Shown here: in pieces, positions 48,052 to 58,870 of the stretch
Layout of the letters: each line of letters starts with the position of its first letter
Numbering within the stretch: position 1 is the stretch's first letter
Assembly: GCA_016719925.1 (NCBI GenBank)
Contig: JADJYC010000003.1
Coordinates: 124,001 to 188,000, forward strand
Direction of reading: 5' to 3'
DNA: 64,000 bases
Origin: Crocinitomicaceae bacterium
Lineage (GTDB): Bacteria; Bacteroidota; Bacteroidia; Flavobacteriales_D; Crocinitomicaceae
Position numbers and translations under genes: made by a program
The notes under the pieces: model-generated
What the model saw: the letters and a program-made list of their open reading frames with translations, nothing else
The model's database searches: none
Told to the model about the DNA's origin: nothing

Positions 48052-48417
48052 TCAATTATCAAATTCCTGCCCTGTTTTTTCCTGATGCGCTAATGACCAG
48101 TCATCCGTTGTTGTAGTTTGCAGCCAGAGATTTCCGCTTCTTCTGAAAACCTGAACCGTTACACCAAAATGATCATGAAAATGCTGTTCAAACGTACTTG
48201 TTTTCTGATGCCCGTCAATGCTCAGCTCGCCCTCACTGTGTTTTTTACGGATGCTGGCTAAGGTCAAGGAATCATCATACATTGATTTTCTTGCATTGGC
48301 CTCTCCTACTCTATGTTCATCTGCAAAAAACTCAATTTTAAGATGCGGGAATTTTGCATTGAATGCGTCTTTAATTTCTTTCAGTTTTAATCCGTCATGA
48401 ATTTTGAGTGTTTGCAT
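48052..48417 (-). CDS. Hypothetical protein
   Basis: A 121-aa protein I do not recognise. It starts MQTLKIHDGLKLKEIKDAF and contains KIEFFADEHRVGEANARKS and TFEQHFHDHFGVTVQVFRRSGN, a predicted mixed alpha/beta soluble protein with several His. No signal peptide or membrane segment. It lies 3 bp downstream of another small unknown gene in the same direction, so the two are likely an operon and may act together. Confidence 0.6.
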   Translation of the reverse strand: MQTLKIHDGLKLKEIKDAFNAKFPHLKIEFFADEHRVGEANARKSMYDDSLTLASIRKKHSEGELSIDGHQKTSTFEQHFHDHFGVTVQVFRRSGNLWLQTTTTDDWSLAHQEKTGQEFDN

Positions 48418-48420
48418 AAA

Positions 48421-48831
48421 CTATTTTTTTTCAGTTACAATTTTATAGAATTCTGATTTCATTTCAGCAAATGAACGGCGCTGATCTTCCATTTTTTCAC
48501 GCCATTTATTATGTTTCTGAAAGGTAGCAAATTCTACCGATATTGGGTGTTCTTTCACAAACCGGGTTAATTTTTTGGATTCAGCCCGCAAATCATGTAC
48601 ATATATCTCAATGTTCTCACGGTGCAGAATAATTTTATTCTGAATTTGTTCAACCCAGGCTGTTGCTCCTTTCTCCATCACATGTTTACCCAACAATGTT
48701 TCAAAAAAGTCAAGTTCTCTCAAACTGAATTCCAGTTCCGATATCCAGTCTTTATGATCTTTATGCAAATCATCATAATGCAACCCCTGATCAAACTGTG
48801 CTAGCGTATCCATGACCCCAAAATTAAGCAA
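48421..48831 (-). CDS. Hypothetical coiled-coil protein
   Basis: Up to 136 aa, probably starting at the internal ATG 48813 (MDTLAQFDQGLHYDDLHKD). Largely helical and charged: HKDWISELEFSLRELDFFETLL, IQNKIILHRENIEIYVHDLR, SKKLTRFVKEHP, KWREKMEDQRRSFAEMKSEF. Heptad-like spacing suggests a coiled coil of about 100 residues. No family recognised. Upstream gene of the two-gene operon with the 121-aa protein at 48052. Confidence 0.58.
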   Translation of the reverse strand: MLNFGVMDTLAQFDQGLHYDDLHKDHKDWISELEFSLRELDFFETLLGKHVMEKGATAWVEQIQNKIILHRENIEIYVHDLRAESKKLTRFVKEHPISVEFATFQKHNKWREKMEDQRRSFAEMKSEFYKIVTEKK

Positions 48832-48920
48832 GTATTGCTGAGCCGTCCTGATATTCGGTCAGCCGGCGGAATGATTTTTATCAGGCCAACATCTTTTTTG
48901 AATAATTCAGAGTCTTTCAT
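48801..48920 (-). CDS. Possible small ORF, 39 aa
   Basis: ATG 48920 opens MKDSELFKKDVGLIKIIPPAD and runs 39 codons, overlapping the upstream end of the coiled-coil gene in another frame. It may be a real small protein or the displaced N-terminus of that gene after a frameshift. Neither can be shown. Confidence 0.2.
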   Translation of the reverse strand: MKDSELFKKDVGLIKIIPPADRISGRLSNTCLILGSWIR

Positions 48921-48936
48921 TTCAGAAAATAAAGCA

Positions 48937-48944
48937 TAAGTTTG
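48937..48944 (+). promoter_or_regulatory. -7 promoter element
   Basis: TAAGTTTG matches TAnnTTTG, 21 bp before ATG 48966 of the glycosyltransferase gene. Confidence 0.5.
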
Positions 48945-48965
48945 AATTCAGGACGTTATTGAACT

Positions 48966-50116
48966 ATGAAGCCAACAACAGGAGCCAGGAAAAAAATGCT
49001 GATTTTACCACGCTGGTATCCTAACAGAAAGGATATACAACTAGGTATATTTATCCGGCAGCAGGCTCTTTTGTTAAAAAATGACTTTGACATTTTTGTA
49101 GTCTATGCTCAGGCAGATGAAAATCTCAATTCAAAATATGAGCTTAACTCAAATAATTCAGATGGCATTCATGAACAAATAGTTTACTTCAGGCCGGGAA
49201 AAGGAATTTTTGCAAAACTTCTGAATGCACATCGTTATGGAAAAGCGCAGGAAACGGCTATACGAAATATCAACGGCAAAATAGATCTCTGTCATGTTCA
49301 TGTTCCTTACCGGTCAGCCTTTCCGGCAGTGCATATGCACAGCGCAAAAAAATTCCTTACTTCATTACAGAACATTGGTCAGGTCATTTAACAGGTGATT
49401 TTCAGAAAAAAAATAAAGCGGATATCGCACTGTATAAAAGAATACTTTCAAAAGCTTCAGGAATATCCTGCGTGAGTAAACTGCTCGCTGAAAAATTCAA
49501 AGAAAACACCGGATTTCAAACGGTTGTAATTCCAAATTTTATTGAGAAATATAATTCTCCTGTACATTTTCAATCTGATAAAACTGAAATTCTGAGTGTG
49601 GGTGATATGAATGACGGTGTGAAGAATTTTTCAGGTCTGATCGAAGCATTCAGTGAGGCACTGAAAATTAATTCCCGGCTTAATCTTACAATTATTGGCG
49701 GCGGACCGGATGAAAATAAAATTCTCCATCTGATTGAAAAGCTGAATCTGAAAAACAACATTCAGTTTTTAGGAAGACAAAACCATGAATTTGTTTTAAA
49801 GCAAATGCATCTATGTCATTTTTATATCTGCAATTCAAATAATGAAACTTTTGGTATGACAGTAGCCGAAGCTTTGCGTGCAGGCAAACCAGTTATATCA
49901 ACACGATGCGGTGGTCCGGAAGAATTTTTACATGAACACAATTCTCTTCTTACTGAACCCGGAAATAATGAAAATCTGAGTGAATCTATTCTTCAAATGA
50001 CAGCAAATTTAAGAAACTATGATGCGGATAAAATTGCAGCAGAAATGGAAGAAAAATTTGGGCAGGAAATCATCCGTAAAAATGGCTGGAATTTTTTCAA
50101 TTATAGCCTGTTCTGA
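48966..50116 (+). CDS. Glycosyltransferase family 4, second copy (one frameshift)
   Basis: A GT-B glycosyltransferase. N-terminal domain LILPRWYPNRKDIQLGIFIRQQA, then HVHVPYRSAFPA; after a break near 49355 (GCAAAAAAATTCC has 7 A, 8 needed) it continues IPYFITEHWSGHLTGDF. The donor domain has LSVGDMNDGVKNFSGLIEAF, LTIIGGGPDENKI and the E-x7-E segment NSNNETFGMTVAEALRAGKPVI. About 383 aa. No neighbouring polysaccharide genes. It is transcribed alone with its own -7 element. The acceptor is unknown. Confidence 0.87.
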
Positions 50117-50145
50117 ATAAATCTGCTATTCAGACTGATTTTAGT

Positions 50146-50153
50146 TAAATTTG
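50146..50153 (+). promoter_or_regulatory. -7 promoter element for the M28 peptidase
   Basis: TAAATTTG matches TAnnTTTG, 19 bp before ATG 50173. Confidence 0.55.
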
Positions 50154-50172
50154 TTATTCAAAGAAAACACGC

Positions 50173-51530
50173 ATGAAAAAACTTGGTCTGCTTTTTTTTA
50201 GCATAGTAACATTGCAATCATTTGCAAATTCTGATTCTGTTTTTATCCGTCAGATTTATAATGAATCGTTGCTGAAAGGTCACTGTTATGAAAACCTGAG
50301 GTCACTTTGTAAAGACGTGGGCGCACGAGTAACAGGTTCTGCAGAAGCAAAAATGGCCATTAAATGGGGATTTGATTTACTTAATACATACGGTTTCGAC
50401 AATGTCTATCTTCAGGAAATAAAAGTACCACAATGGGAGCGCGGGACTACAGAAGCAGGTTGGCTGATGAATGAAAGTGGAAAGCTTCACAAACTAAATA
50501 TACTTGCTTTGGGCGGTTCAGTTGGAACAGAGGGATTGCTGGAAGGAGAAATTATTCTGGTAGACTCAGTACCTCAGCTGGCAAAAATGGATCCTGCTCA
50601 GTTGAAAGGAAAAATTGTTTTTTTTAATAAACCATTTGATCAATCACAGATAATTACTTTTAAAGCCTATGGCGCCTGTGTTGATCAGCGCTGGGACGGT
50701 GCGGCAAAAGCAGCCCTTTATGAAGCTAAGGCAGTTATCATCCGTTCACTTTCTCAATCTACGGATGAACATGCTCACACAGGTTCTATGCATTATGAAG
50801 AAGGTGTTATGCAAATTCCGGCTGCGGCAATCAGTACAACCGATGCAGACAAATTAGTTGAGTGGCTGAAAAAAGGAAAAGTTTATGTCAAAATGGAAAT
50901 GGACTGCAGATATTATCCGGATGAAATTTCTTACAATGTGATAGCAGAAAAAACAGGAAATGAAGATGACAAAATAATTACGTTTGGCGGACATCTTGAT
51001 TCATGGGATGTTGGCGAAGGTGCACATGATGACGGTGCCGGAATTGTTCACAGCATTGAAGCAATACGTTTACTTCACAAACTGAATTACAACAACAATC
51101 ACACACTGCGCTGCGTTTTATTTATGAATGAAGAAAACGGAAATTTCGGCGGCAAATATTATGCTGAGCTGGCCAGTGAAAATAAAGAAGAACACATCTG
51201 CGCAATTGAAAGTGACCGCGGTGGTTTTTTACCGATTGGTTTTGACATACAGGGAACATCAGAACAAGTAGCAATGGTTCAGCAATTCAAAGATCTGCTT
51301 TATGATTTTGAATTGTATCGATTTGAGCCCGGATACAGCGGTGTCGATATTCGTCCTTGCTTCAGCATTATCCTGAAATGGTTCAACTTGGAATGGTAAT
51401 TAATTCACAGGAGTATTTTGATTATCATCACGCAGAAACCGATGTTTTTGAAAGTGTAAACAAACGCGAACTGGAACTGGGATCAGCTGCCATGGCAACT
51501 ATAATTTATCTGATGGATAAGACATTATAG
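50173..51530 (+). CDS. M28 family zinc aminopeptidase (one frameshift)
   Basis: A secreted di-zinc aminopeptidase/carboxypeptidase of the M28 family. Signal peptide MKKLGLLFFSIVTLQSFANS. A PA-like insert precedes the catalytic domain: IITFGGHLDSWDVGEGAHDDGAGI carries the first His and Asp ligands, FMNEENGNFGGKYYAE the Glu pair, and CAIESDRGGFLPIGFD a further Asp. After a frameshift near 51382 the C-terminus, in another frame, supplies NSQEYFDYHHAETDVFESVN with the last His ligand, ending at TAG 51528-51530. About 452 aa when repaired. Confidence 0.87.
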
Positions 51531-51582
51531 GTTTTAAATTCAATCCCTTTCTTTATCTTTAGACCACCAAAATTCAAGTGCC

Positions 51583-53684
51583 CTGAAATATTTTTCAGTA
51601 ATATTTCTTTTATTCCTATCCGTTTCCTCTTTTTCACAAAGCAGAATAGATTCACTGCGCACTGTATTGAAGGATAAAAATTTACCCGAAAAAAAATGTG
51701 AACTGCTCACTGAACTTGGAACTGAATTTTATTATGAAAGTGAATTTGACTCTGCACTGGTTTATTATTCATCTGCATTAAAACTGGTTCCTAATTCTGA
51801 CAAAGAAAAAAAAGGAGATATCACACTAAAAATTGCACGCACTTACAATTATATGGAAGAGCTGGAAGAGTGCATTTATTACTATCAACTGGTAAAACGA
51901 CTTTATTCTCAGTCACAAGTCAAACCTGAAAAACAAGCAGGGCTGTATAAAGATCTTGGCAGAGCCTATTATGAAATGGCGCAGTATGATACAGCTATGA
52001 CGTATTATATGCAGGCCAAAGAGATTTATGAGAAAAACAACATTAACAGCCATGAACACGGAGTGATGTTTCATTATATCGGTTCAGTTTTCAAAAGGCA
52101 GAATAAAATGGACAAAGCCTGTGAATATTATCAGATGGAAATTGAGTTTGGAACAAAATACAATTTACCACAGATTATTGCTGAAGGTACCTATCTGCAG
52201 GTACTTTGTTTTGATGAAGACACTGCCCGGCTCAGAGAGGATTTGAAAGCACTGCACATGTTTGAAGCGCTTGGTGACGAACGCATGGTGGCCATGATGT
52301 ATCACAATGTGTCTCTTTCTTTTCAGGAATGCGGCATGCCTGACAGTTCACTTTTTTATTTGCAAAAAAGTATTGACTATGACCGAAAAACAGGAAGCAA
52401 AAGCAGTCTGACTCTTGGTCTTTCCAACATGGCAAATCTTCTCATTGGTATGAAAAAATATGCTGATGCAGAAAAATTACTGCTGGAAGCTGAAGAAATC
52501 GGTTTGCAATCTGAATCAAAAAAATACCTGCAGTTGGAAAGAGTGTATGAAGAATTTTCCAGACTGAAATATCTGCAGCGGAATTTTGAAGACGCTTATG
52601 ACTTTTTGCAATTAAAATATGCTTACAGAGATTCTGCCATGGATCAGGATCATCAGGATGCAATTCATGAAATGGAACTCGCTTACGAAACAGAAAAAAA
52701 AGAAGCAGAAATTGCAAAACTGGAATTATCCAACAAGCAGGAGCAGTACGAAAAAGAAATGGCTGAAGCAGAGGCAGCGAGACAATCATTCAATAATAAA
52801 ATTTATCTGACAGGCGGATTTCTTGTTTTAGGCTTATTGGTATTTGCACTTTATAAATGGCGTGAATCAAAAAAACAACAGGCTATTATTTCTGCTCAGA
52901 AAATGCAAGTTGAATTGCAGAAAGAACTGATTGAAGAAAAAAACAAAGACATTACAGATTCGATGATTTATGCCAGTTCTATTCAACAGGCAATCATAAC
53001 GTCTGAAGATACACTGGCCTCCATGTTTAAAGATTTTTTATCTATTATAAACCGCGTGATATTGTTTCAGGTGATTTTTACTGGGCATATCATTCGGAAG
53101 ACGGAAAAAAACTAATCGCTGTTGGCGACTGCACAGGGCATGGTGTTCCAGGCGCAATGATGAGCATGCTGGGTACAGCTTTTCTAAATGAAATTGTCAT
53201 CGAAGGAAAAGAAAGAAATCCCGGAAAAATTTTAGACCGGTTACGTGAGCATGTCAAATCAGCCATGGGAAAAAAAGGCGGACGTGACGGAATGGACATG
53301 GCATTTTGCTGCATTGACGGAAACAAGCTGGAGTATGCCGGAGCCAATTTACCATTGTACATTTTGCGCAAAACAGAACTGATTGAAGTCAAAGGAGACA
53401 AACAACCTGTCGGGTTTCAGCCGTCACCTGAAAGACCTTTTGAAACATCTCATCTGACACTTGAAAAAGATGACCGAATCTATTTGTTTTCTGACGGATA
53501 CGCAGATCAGTTTGGCGGACCCAAAGGAAAAAAATACAAATACAAAACCTTCAAGGATAAACTGATTTCAGTTGCATCCATGAACTTGAAAGAACAGCGC
53601 AAACTTATTGACTGCGAATTTGAAACCTGGAAAGGAGATCTTGAACAGCTGGATGACGTTTGCGTTTTGGGTATCTCTTTGTGA
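51583..53684 (+). CDS. TPR-repeat sensor with SpoIIE-type PP2C phosphatase domain (frameshift)
   Basis: A membrane-anchored Ser/Thr phosphatase, about 700 aa. N-terminal signal-like LKYFSVIFLLFLSVSSFSQ begins near 51583 without ATG (CTG or a miscalled ATG); the first open frame with a usual start is 51667. Then come TPR repeats (residues about 50-330), one membrane helix (IYLTGGFLVLGLLVFALY), a coiled coil, and a SpoIIE phosphatase domain with GDCTGHGVPGAMMSM, LYLFSDGYADQFGG-type metal motifs and DDVCVLGISL. A T run near 53035 (6 T, 7 needed) splits it. This architecture is common in Bacteroidota and usually counteracts a kinase in a phospho-switch; SiaC is a candidate target. Confidence 0.85.
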
Positions 53685-54098
53685 TTATTGCCAGGCTCCC
53701 AGAATAATTCCCATTATCTTAAGAAAAGTGACCTGATATCCGGCATCAACCAAAAATAATTTCAGCGATTTTCTTTGATACAGGTAATTAATTCCGATTG
53801 TTGGAGCAACAAAACAAAGACCAATAAATACACCGTGCCATGCACCGCCGTACCAGTCAATCATTCCTTTGCCATGTCTTTGAATAAGAATTGCCATTCC
53901 GGTTGCCATCACAGCAGTTAACAAAAGACATGTACCAAAAATTTTAGCCAGGTTAGCTTCTTTCATTTTTTCTTCAGGTATGCCAACTTCTTTATTCCAG
54001 GTATTTTTAAAAAGAACACTATACCATAATGCTCCAAGCGCAAAACTGGCAAGTGTTGCCACAATAACAGCCAGCCAGTTGATTGATGAAAAGTCCAT
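53685..54098 (-). CDS. DUF1761 family membrane protein
   Basis: A 137-aa inner-membrane protein with four hydrophobic segments: WLAVIVATLASFALGALWYS, ILTAV-type stretch near residue 60, GVFIGLCFVAPTIGI and IMGIILGAW. The segment SFALGALWYSVLFKNTW followed by GIPEEKM matches the DUF1761 family, whose function is unknown. It directly abuts the stop of the convergent phosphatase gene. Confidence 0.78.
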   Translation of the reverse strand: MDFSSINWLAVIVATLASFALGALWYSVLFKNTWNKEVGIPEEKMKEANLAKIFGTCLLLTAVMATGMAILIQRHGKGMIDWYGGAWHGVFIGLCFVAPTIGINYLYQRKSLKLFLVDAGYQVTFLKIMGIILGAWQ

Positions 54099-54185
54099 AT
54101 AAAAGAGTTTTAGTTGATCAAGTTTATGAATAGAAATCGGAAAACGGGCTTCCTTTCATCACATTTTTTGAGTGAATACCGTGAT

Positions 54186-54222
54186 AAAAAAAGACAGCCG
54201 CCTGAATAATCAGACGGCCGTC
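54186..54222 (-). terminator. Hairpin with T tract, probable terminator
   Basis: A 12-13 bp stem (ACAGCCGCCTGA / TCAGACGGCCGT, two wobble pairs, 4-base loop) followed on the minus strand by seven T. It is upstream of the DUF1761 gene, second of three hairpins in a 344-bp gap with no gene. Confidence 0.65.
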
Positions 54223-54360
54223 CCCTGGTTTTCCTTGCATGAAAAATTATGCGGTTAACTCTGGAATGCAACCATGAAACAAAAGTAACAAAGAATTCAG
54301 AAAAAAAAATAATATTGGTTATATTGTTTAGCCTGGAAAAGAAAAAAAATACAGGTCGAA

Positions 54361-54400
54361 TTTTTTTGCTCACTGAGCGGAGCCGAAGTGAGCAAAAAAA
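54361..54400. repeat. Perfect palindrome with GAGCGGAGCCGA loop
   Basis: Arms TTTTTTTGCTCACT (54361-54374) and AGTGAGCAAAAAAA (54387-54400) are perfect 14-bp inverted repeats around a 12-base loop. The core CACTGAGCGGAGCCGAAGTG resembles a palindromic CTGAGCGGAGTCGAAG-type repeat found dispersed in Bacteroidota genomes. Flanking T and A tracts would allow termination in both directions. The stretch 54223-54360 between hairpins is AT-rich with no recognisable gene. Confidence 0.65.
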
Positions 54401-54422
54401 AGCCCCGCACATTGGCGGGGCT
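54401..54422 (-). terminator. Rho-independent terminator of the M43 protease gene
   Basis: GC-rich 8-bp arms AGCCCCGC / GCGGGGCT with a 6-base loop, followed on minus by a run of seven T, 20 bp after the protease stop at 54443. Confidence 0.88.
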
Positions 54423-54442
54423 CTCCATTAAATTAAATCAGA

Positions 54443-57400
54443 TTAATGTTTCACTATTTTCTTAACGATGATATTTTCATCCTGCTGCACAGTTACAAAA
54501 TACAATGCAGATTCATATGAAGACATATCAATGATCAGATTATTCACACCTGATTTTTCTTCCACAATTCTGCCTCTTGCATCTTTCACAATCACATTAA
54601 ATTCACCCGCAAGCAAAATATTCATCACACCGTTTGTCGGGTTTGGATAAATAGTAAGCGCTGAATTTAACGGATTTTCCTCGACACCAACAGTAGAAAT
54701 TACTGTAAAGGATTCATACGTTGTACATCCGTTATCATCAGTGATTGTAACTCCGTAAGTTCCGGCAGCAAGGCCTGTAAGATCTTCTGAAGTTGGACCA
54801 TGATCCCAGTCATAAGAATATGGCGCAACACCACCTGCAGCTGTAACATCGATAGCTCCATTGGAAGAACCATTATCATTTGTCACAACGCCAGTGGAAG
54901 TTGGATTAGCAAATACAGTTACAGCAACTGGTGAAGAAACCATCTGACATGGCCCGGCAGGAGTTGTATAAGTGATATTGTAAGTAGTACCAGCCACACC
55001 ACCTGTAATAATTCCTGTTGATGCATTGATAGAAGAACCATCTGTTCCGTCGTAGGTAAAAGTACCTCCGGTTGTAACCATTCCACTAATAATGTTGATG
55101 TCACCTTCACAAATATTTGTTGAAGTAAAAGATGCATCATCTGCGGCTGTAACGTCAACAACAACCTGATCTGTATTCTGACAAGAATTCGAACCGGTAC
55201 CGGTGACAGTGTAAGTCACAGAACCAAGACCAGGAGTAAATGCTATGCCATCAGTTACACCATTATCCCATGCATAACTTGCAGCACCAGATCCGCTCAA
55301 AGTAACAGAAGTACCTACACAAACTGTTTGATCGATACCTGCATCAACATCTGGTAGTGCATTTACTGTTAAAGTAAAGTTTGTTGCTGTTCCTGAACAT
55401 GATCCAATGACAGGTGTAACTGTAATTGTTGAAACCACAGCTGAACCTCCAGGTGTTGTACCTGTTCCGGCGAAAGCAGATATATTTCCTGAACCACTTG
55501 CAGCCAATCCGGTTGCAGTATTGGTATTGGTCCAGTTAAATGTAGATCCGCCGGTACCTGAGAAATTGATTGCTGTAAAATTAGCTCCCTGACATATAGT
55601 TTGATTGCTTGCAGATGTCATTGTCGGTGTTGGATTAACCGTAACAGAAACTGGAGCAGAAACTGCCTGACATACCCCCGCAGGAGTTGTATAAGTTATC
55701 TGATATGTTGATCCGGAAACGCCGTTACTTATCACACCAGTTGAAGCATTAATAGTTGCTGGTAATGTTCCATTGAACGTAAATGTTCCTCCCGGAGTAG
55801 CAATTCCAGTGACCGTGTTGGTACCTCCAGAGCAATAATTTCCGGTGGTAAACTGCGGATCATCTGACGTATTTACAAATACTGTCTGCGTGCTTGTATT
55901 TGCACAAACAACGTTTGACGCATATTGAACGGTGTACGTTGTTCCAACAATTTCATTTGAAATCTCACCGGTAGATGCATTAATAGTAGCACCATCACCA
56001 GGAGCAGGATTAAAAGAGAATACACCACCCGGGGTAGCAATATTCACAGCACTGTTTGGAGCACCATCACAGAAATCAAAGAAATCAAATGTTGCATCAT
56101 CCAAAGGATCAACAGTAACGGTAACTGATACGAGAGATTGACAAGAAGATGCATTGGTTACTGTACATGTATACGATGTGGTAACAGAAGGAGTCACATT
56201 GATAGTTCCGGTTGTCTGACCAGTTGACCATAAATAACTTGTTCCTCCGCCAGCAGTAATATTCGCATTTCCTCCCGGACAGATATCCTGATTAGCTGAA
56301 ATTGTTGCAGTAAATGCAGTTGAAGCATTAATTGTTACGTTAGCTGTATTATCACAATTATCACCTCCGGAACGAACATAAACCGTATAGTTTCCTGATG
56401 GCAGATTTGAGAAAACATTTGACGACTGCCAACTAGATCCATTTAAACTGTATTCATATGCACCGTCACCACCAGTCACGCCGTTTACAGTAATAACACC
56501 GTTATTGTAACCGCATGTCGTATGAGTAAGTGCTGCAGTAAATGCAATTTGCGGATTAACTGTAACTGGCAATACTAATCCGTCAGTCATACAAGAACCA
56601 TCTGCAAAAAGGAAAATATTATAATCATTTGCTGCACCCATGGTGAATGTAACAGCTCCATCATTACTATCATCTATGACAGTTGTTACAGGTTCGTCAG
56701 TTAAATACCAATAATAGTTTGTTGTATTGGTTGATCCTGATCCGTTTACAAGAATTTCACCACCCGGACAAACTTCCGATTCAGAGAAGATCATATCGGC
56801 AACAGGTGCCGGACCGTTTGACAGCAATACATCCATCGCAATTGAACCTGTTATTCCCAATAATGAACCATCAGTCCATCCATTTCCGTCAAGATCTATG
56901 TAATATGAGTCAATTCCTCCGGAAATAGTATTTGTCATTCCGACAAGAACTGTATCCTGGCCTCCCCCATAAAACATTTCCCAGCCAACCCAAAAAGTAC
57001 CTGTAACCGATGCTGGTGTGGTAAAATCAAACTCGTTCCAAAATCCTTCGTTGATGTCAGCAATGTCAATAACTTCAGTAGCTAAAACTGCACCAGGTTC
57101 ACCTGCTGCATTTGCATAAACGTGCAGTTCAATAGTTGCCGGCCCTGTTCCGTAAGCAATGAAGAATGGCATTCGTACTCTTCTTACTTCAGCAGTTCCG
57201 CCATAAATAAATCGTTCAGCATATTGATACGAATACCAATTTGATCCGTCAAGATCAGCATGTCCGGGATATGCACCCCATCCACCAACCGGTGCGTTAT
57301 AATAATAATAACCATTTGCATCAGCGTCTGCCGGATCCCAGTTTCTTAAAGTATCACAACCTGTACCTGCTGCCGGAGCTACTACCTGAATGTATGCTGT

Positions 57401-58770
57401 TTGAACAGCAGGAGTCGGGTCAGCTCCAAATCCGTTTGAAGCTGTCAATGTTACATTGTATGTTCCAACAGTCAAAAAAGTAACTGAAGGATCTTGCGAA
57501 GATGCACTGGTTCCGCCAACATAGGTCCAGTTCACCCCAGCAGTTCCCGAAATAACCCAAGACCAAGCCGTTGGAACATTTGTTGATTCATCAATGAGAT
57601 TTACTGTTGCTCCAACCGGAATAATAATAGGGGAAGCTATGTCTGCAGTGAAAGCAGAGTTTGGAGGTGTATTGGTCGGATCACAACCAGGAGAAAGAAG
57701 CAATGAACTTCTGATTCCTGTCAGAATAGACAACATAAAAGCAGCTTGTTGGGATGTGAACATACACGTACAGTTTGCATAATCCATGTAGTTTTCATAC
57801 TGAGTTTGGATACCCGGACATGTTTGCTGATTTCCTGAACAAGAACCAGAATAATTGAAAGAAGGTCCAGCATTTTGAGGAGTATCTGCAAAACCATCAT
57901 CGAGTGTACATCCTCCTGAACCACCCCAGGTGTGATCTAATCCCAGATAGTGACCAACCTCATGAGTTAGAACATTTTCATTATTCATACCAAGGTTATA
58001 GTCTAAGACAATTCCGTCAATGGTTGAGCCTGGTAAAACTCCACCCACTGGCCGATAAGCATAACCTGCTGTTCCTGAACCTGCGCCATTTGAAATGTCG
58101 CAAATCCAAACGTTCAGATAATTGTTACGATTCCAGATTGTGGATCCGCCGGTTACGGCTGATTTCATTTTATTTTCCTCACCATTGTCAGAATCATACC
58201 AGTCTTCTGTGGTGGAAACACGAACAACACCAGTTTCCGTAAGCGGAGTACCAGTTGGAGTTTGAGTGGCAAGACAAAAGTTGATGTTTGGATCTGCAGG
58301 TATAAATCCAAATCCAGTTCTGGCATTAGCCGCATCCGCATTCAGCAATTGAAAATCCTCTACCAAATCATTGTAAACCTGCATGATCAATGCATTTGAA
58401 ACGTTCTCAGCAGGATTTGCAGGATTGTGAACTACGTGAAAAATCACAGAAATAGTATTGGTTCCCGGTGTTTTCATTCCGCCAATGCTCATATTCTGTG
58501 ACTCCAGAATTTCCTGTTCGTTCTGGATGAGAAGCTGGTTGTAATCATACCCCATTTGGGAGTAATGCGCTTCTTCGAAATCATGTGTTTTACAATTGTG
58601 AGTAAAAGTACCTGAACCTGTTAGTGCAGGGGCAGCAGGAACCATATCAGCGGGTAAATTGATCTGATGCGAACTGATACTTCCATTAATAGGCTGCTGA
58701 ACTTTTACCTGAGCCTGAGCCGTTGACAGCAAAGCGAAAGCGATGCCGTCAGAAGGTAAATTTTTTTCAT
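54443..58770 (-). CDS. Giant secreted M43 (pappalysin-type) metalloprotease with T9SS sorting domain (start frameshift)
   Basis: About 1443 aa. The signal peptide MKKIYLLTASLSLLLSTAQAQ starts at ATG 58770 but is cut by one missing T near 58733. The catalytic domain contains NVLTHEVGHYLGLDHTWGG (HExxHxxGxxH) followed by FADTPQNAGPSF, the M43 pattern. A PKD domain follows (AWSWVISGTAG, VGTYNVTLTASNGFG), then a CUB-like region, three near-identical Ig-like repeats (INASTG[V/I/E]I..G), a SprB repeat (GAIDVTAAGGVAPYSYDW) and the T9SS type A signal (LTIYPNPTNGVMNI to KKIVKH). Exported through T9SS and probably surface-attached; likely degrades proteins or acts in adhesion. Confidence 0.88.
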
Positions 58771-58870
58771 GTGATAGGATTTTGAATTATAAGAGGCTAA
58801 TGTATGAAAAAATCAGCCTTACCTTCACATTGTTAGGAAGTTGGTGATAAAAATACCCTTTTAAGGGTAT

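Noticed and set aside
54110..54412. 100-aa minus-strand ORF in the hairpin-rich gap
   Set aside because: It reads through three hairpins including two terminators and has no motif; the low-complexity product looks random.
57241..57483. 80-aa plus-strand ORF opposite the M43 protease
   Set aside because: Antisense shadow of the protease with no family motif.
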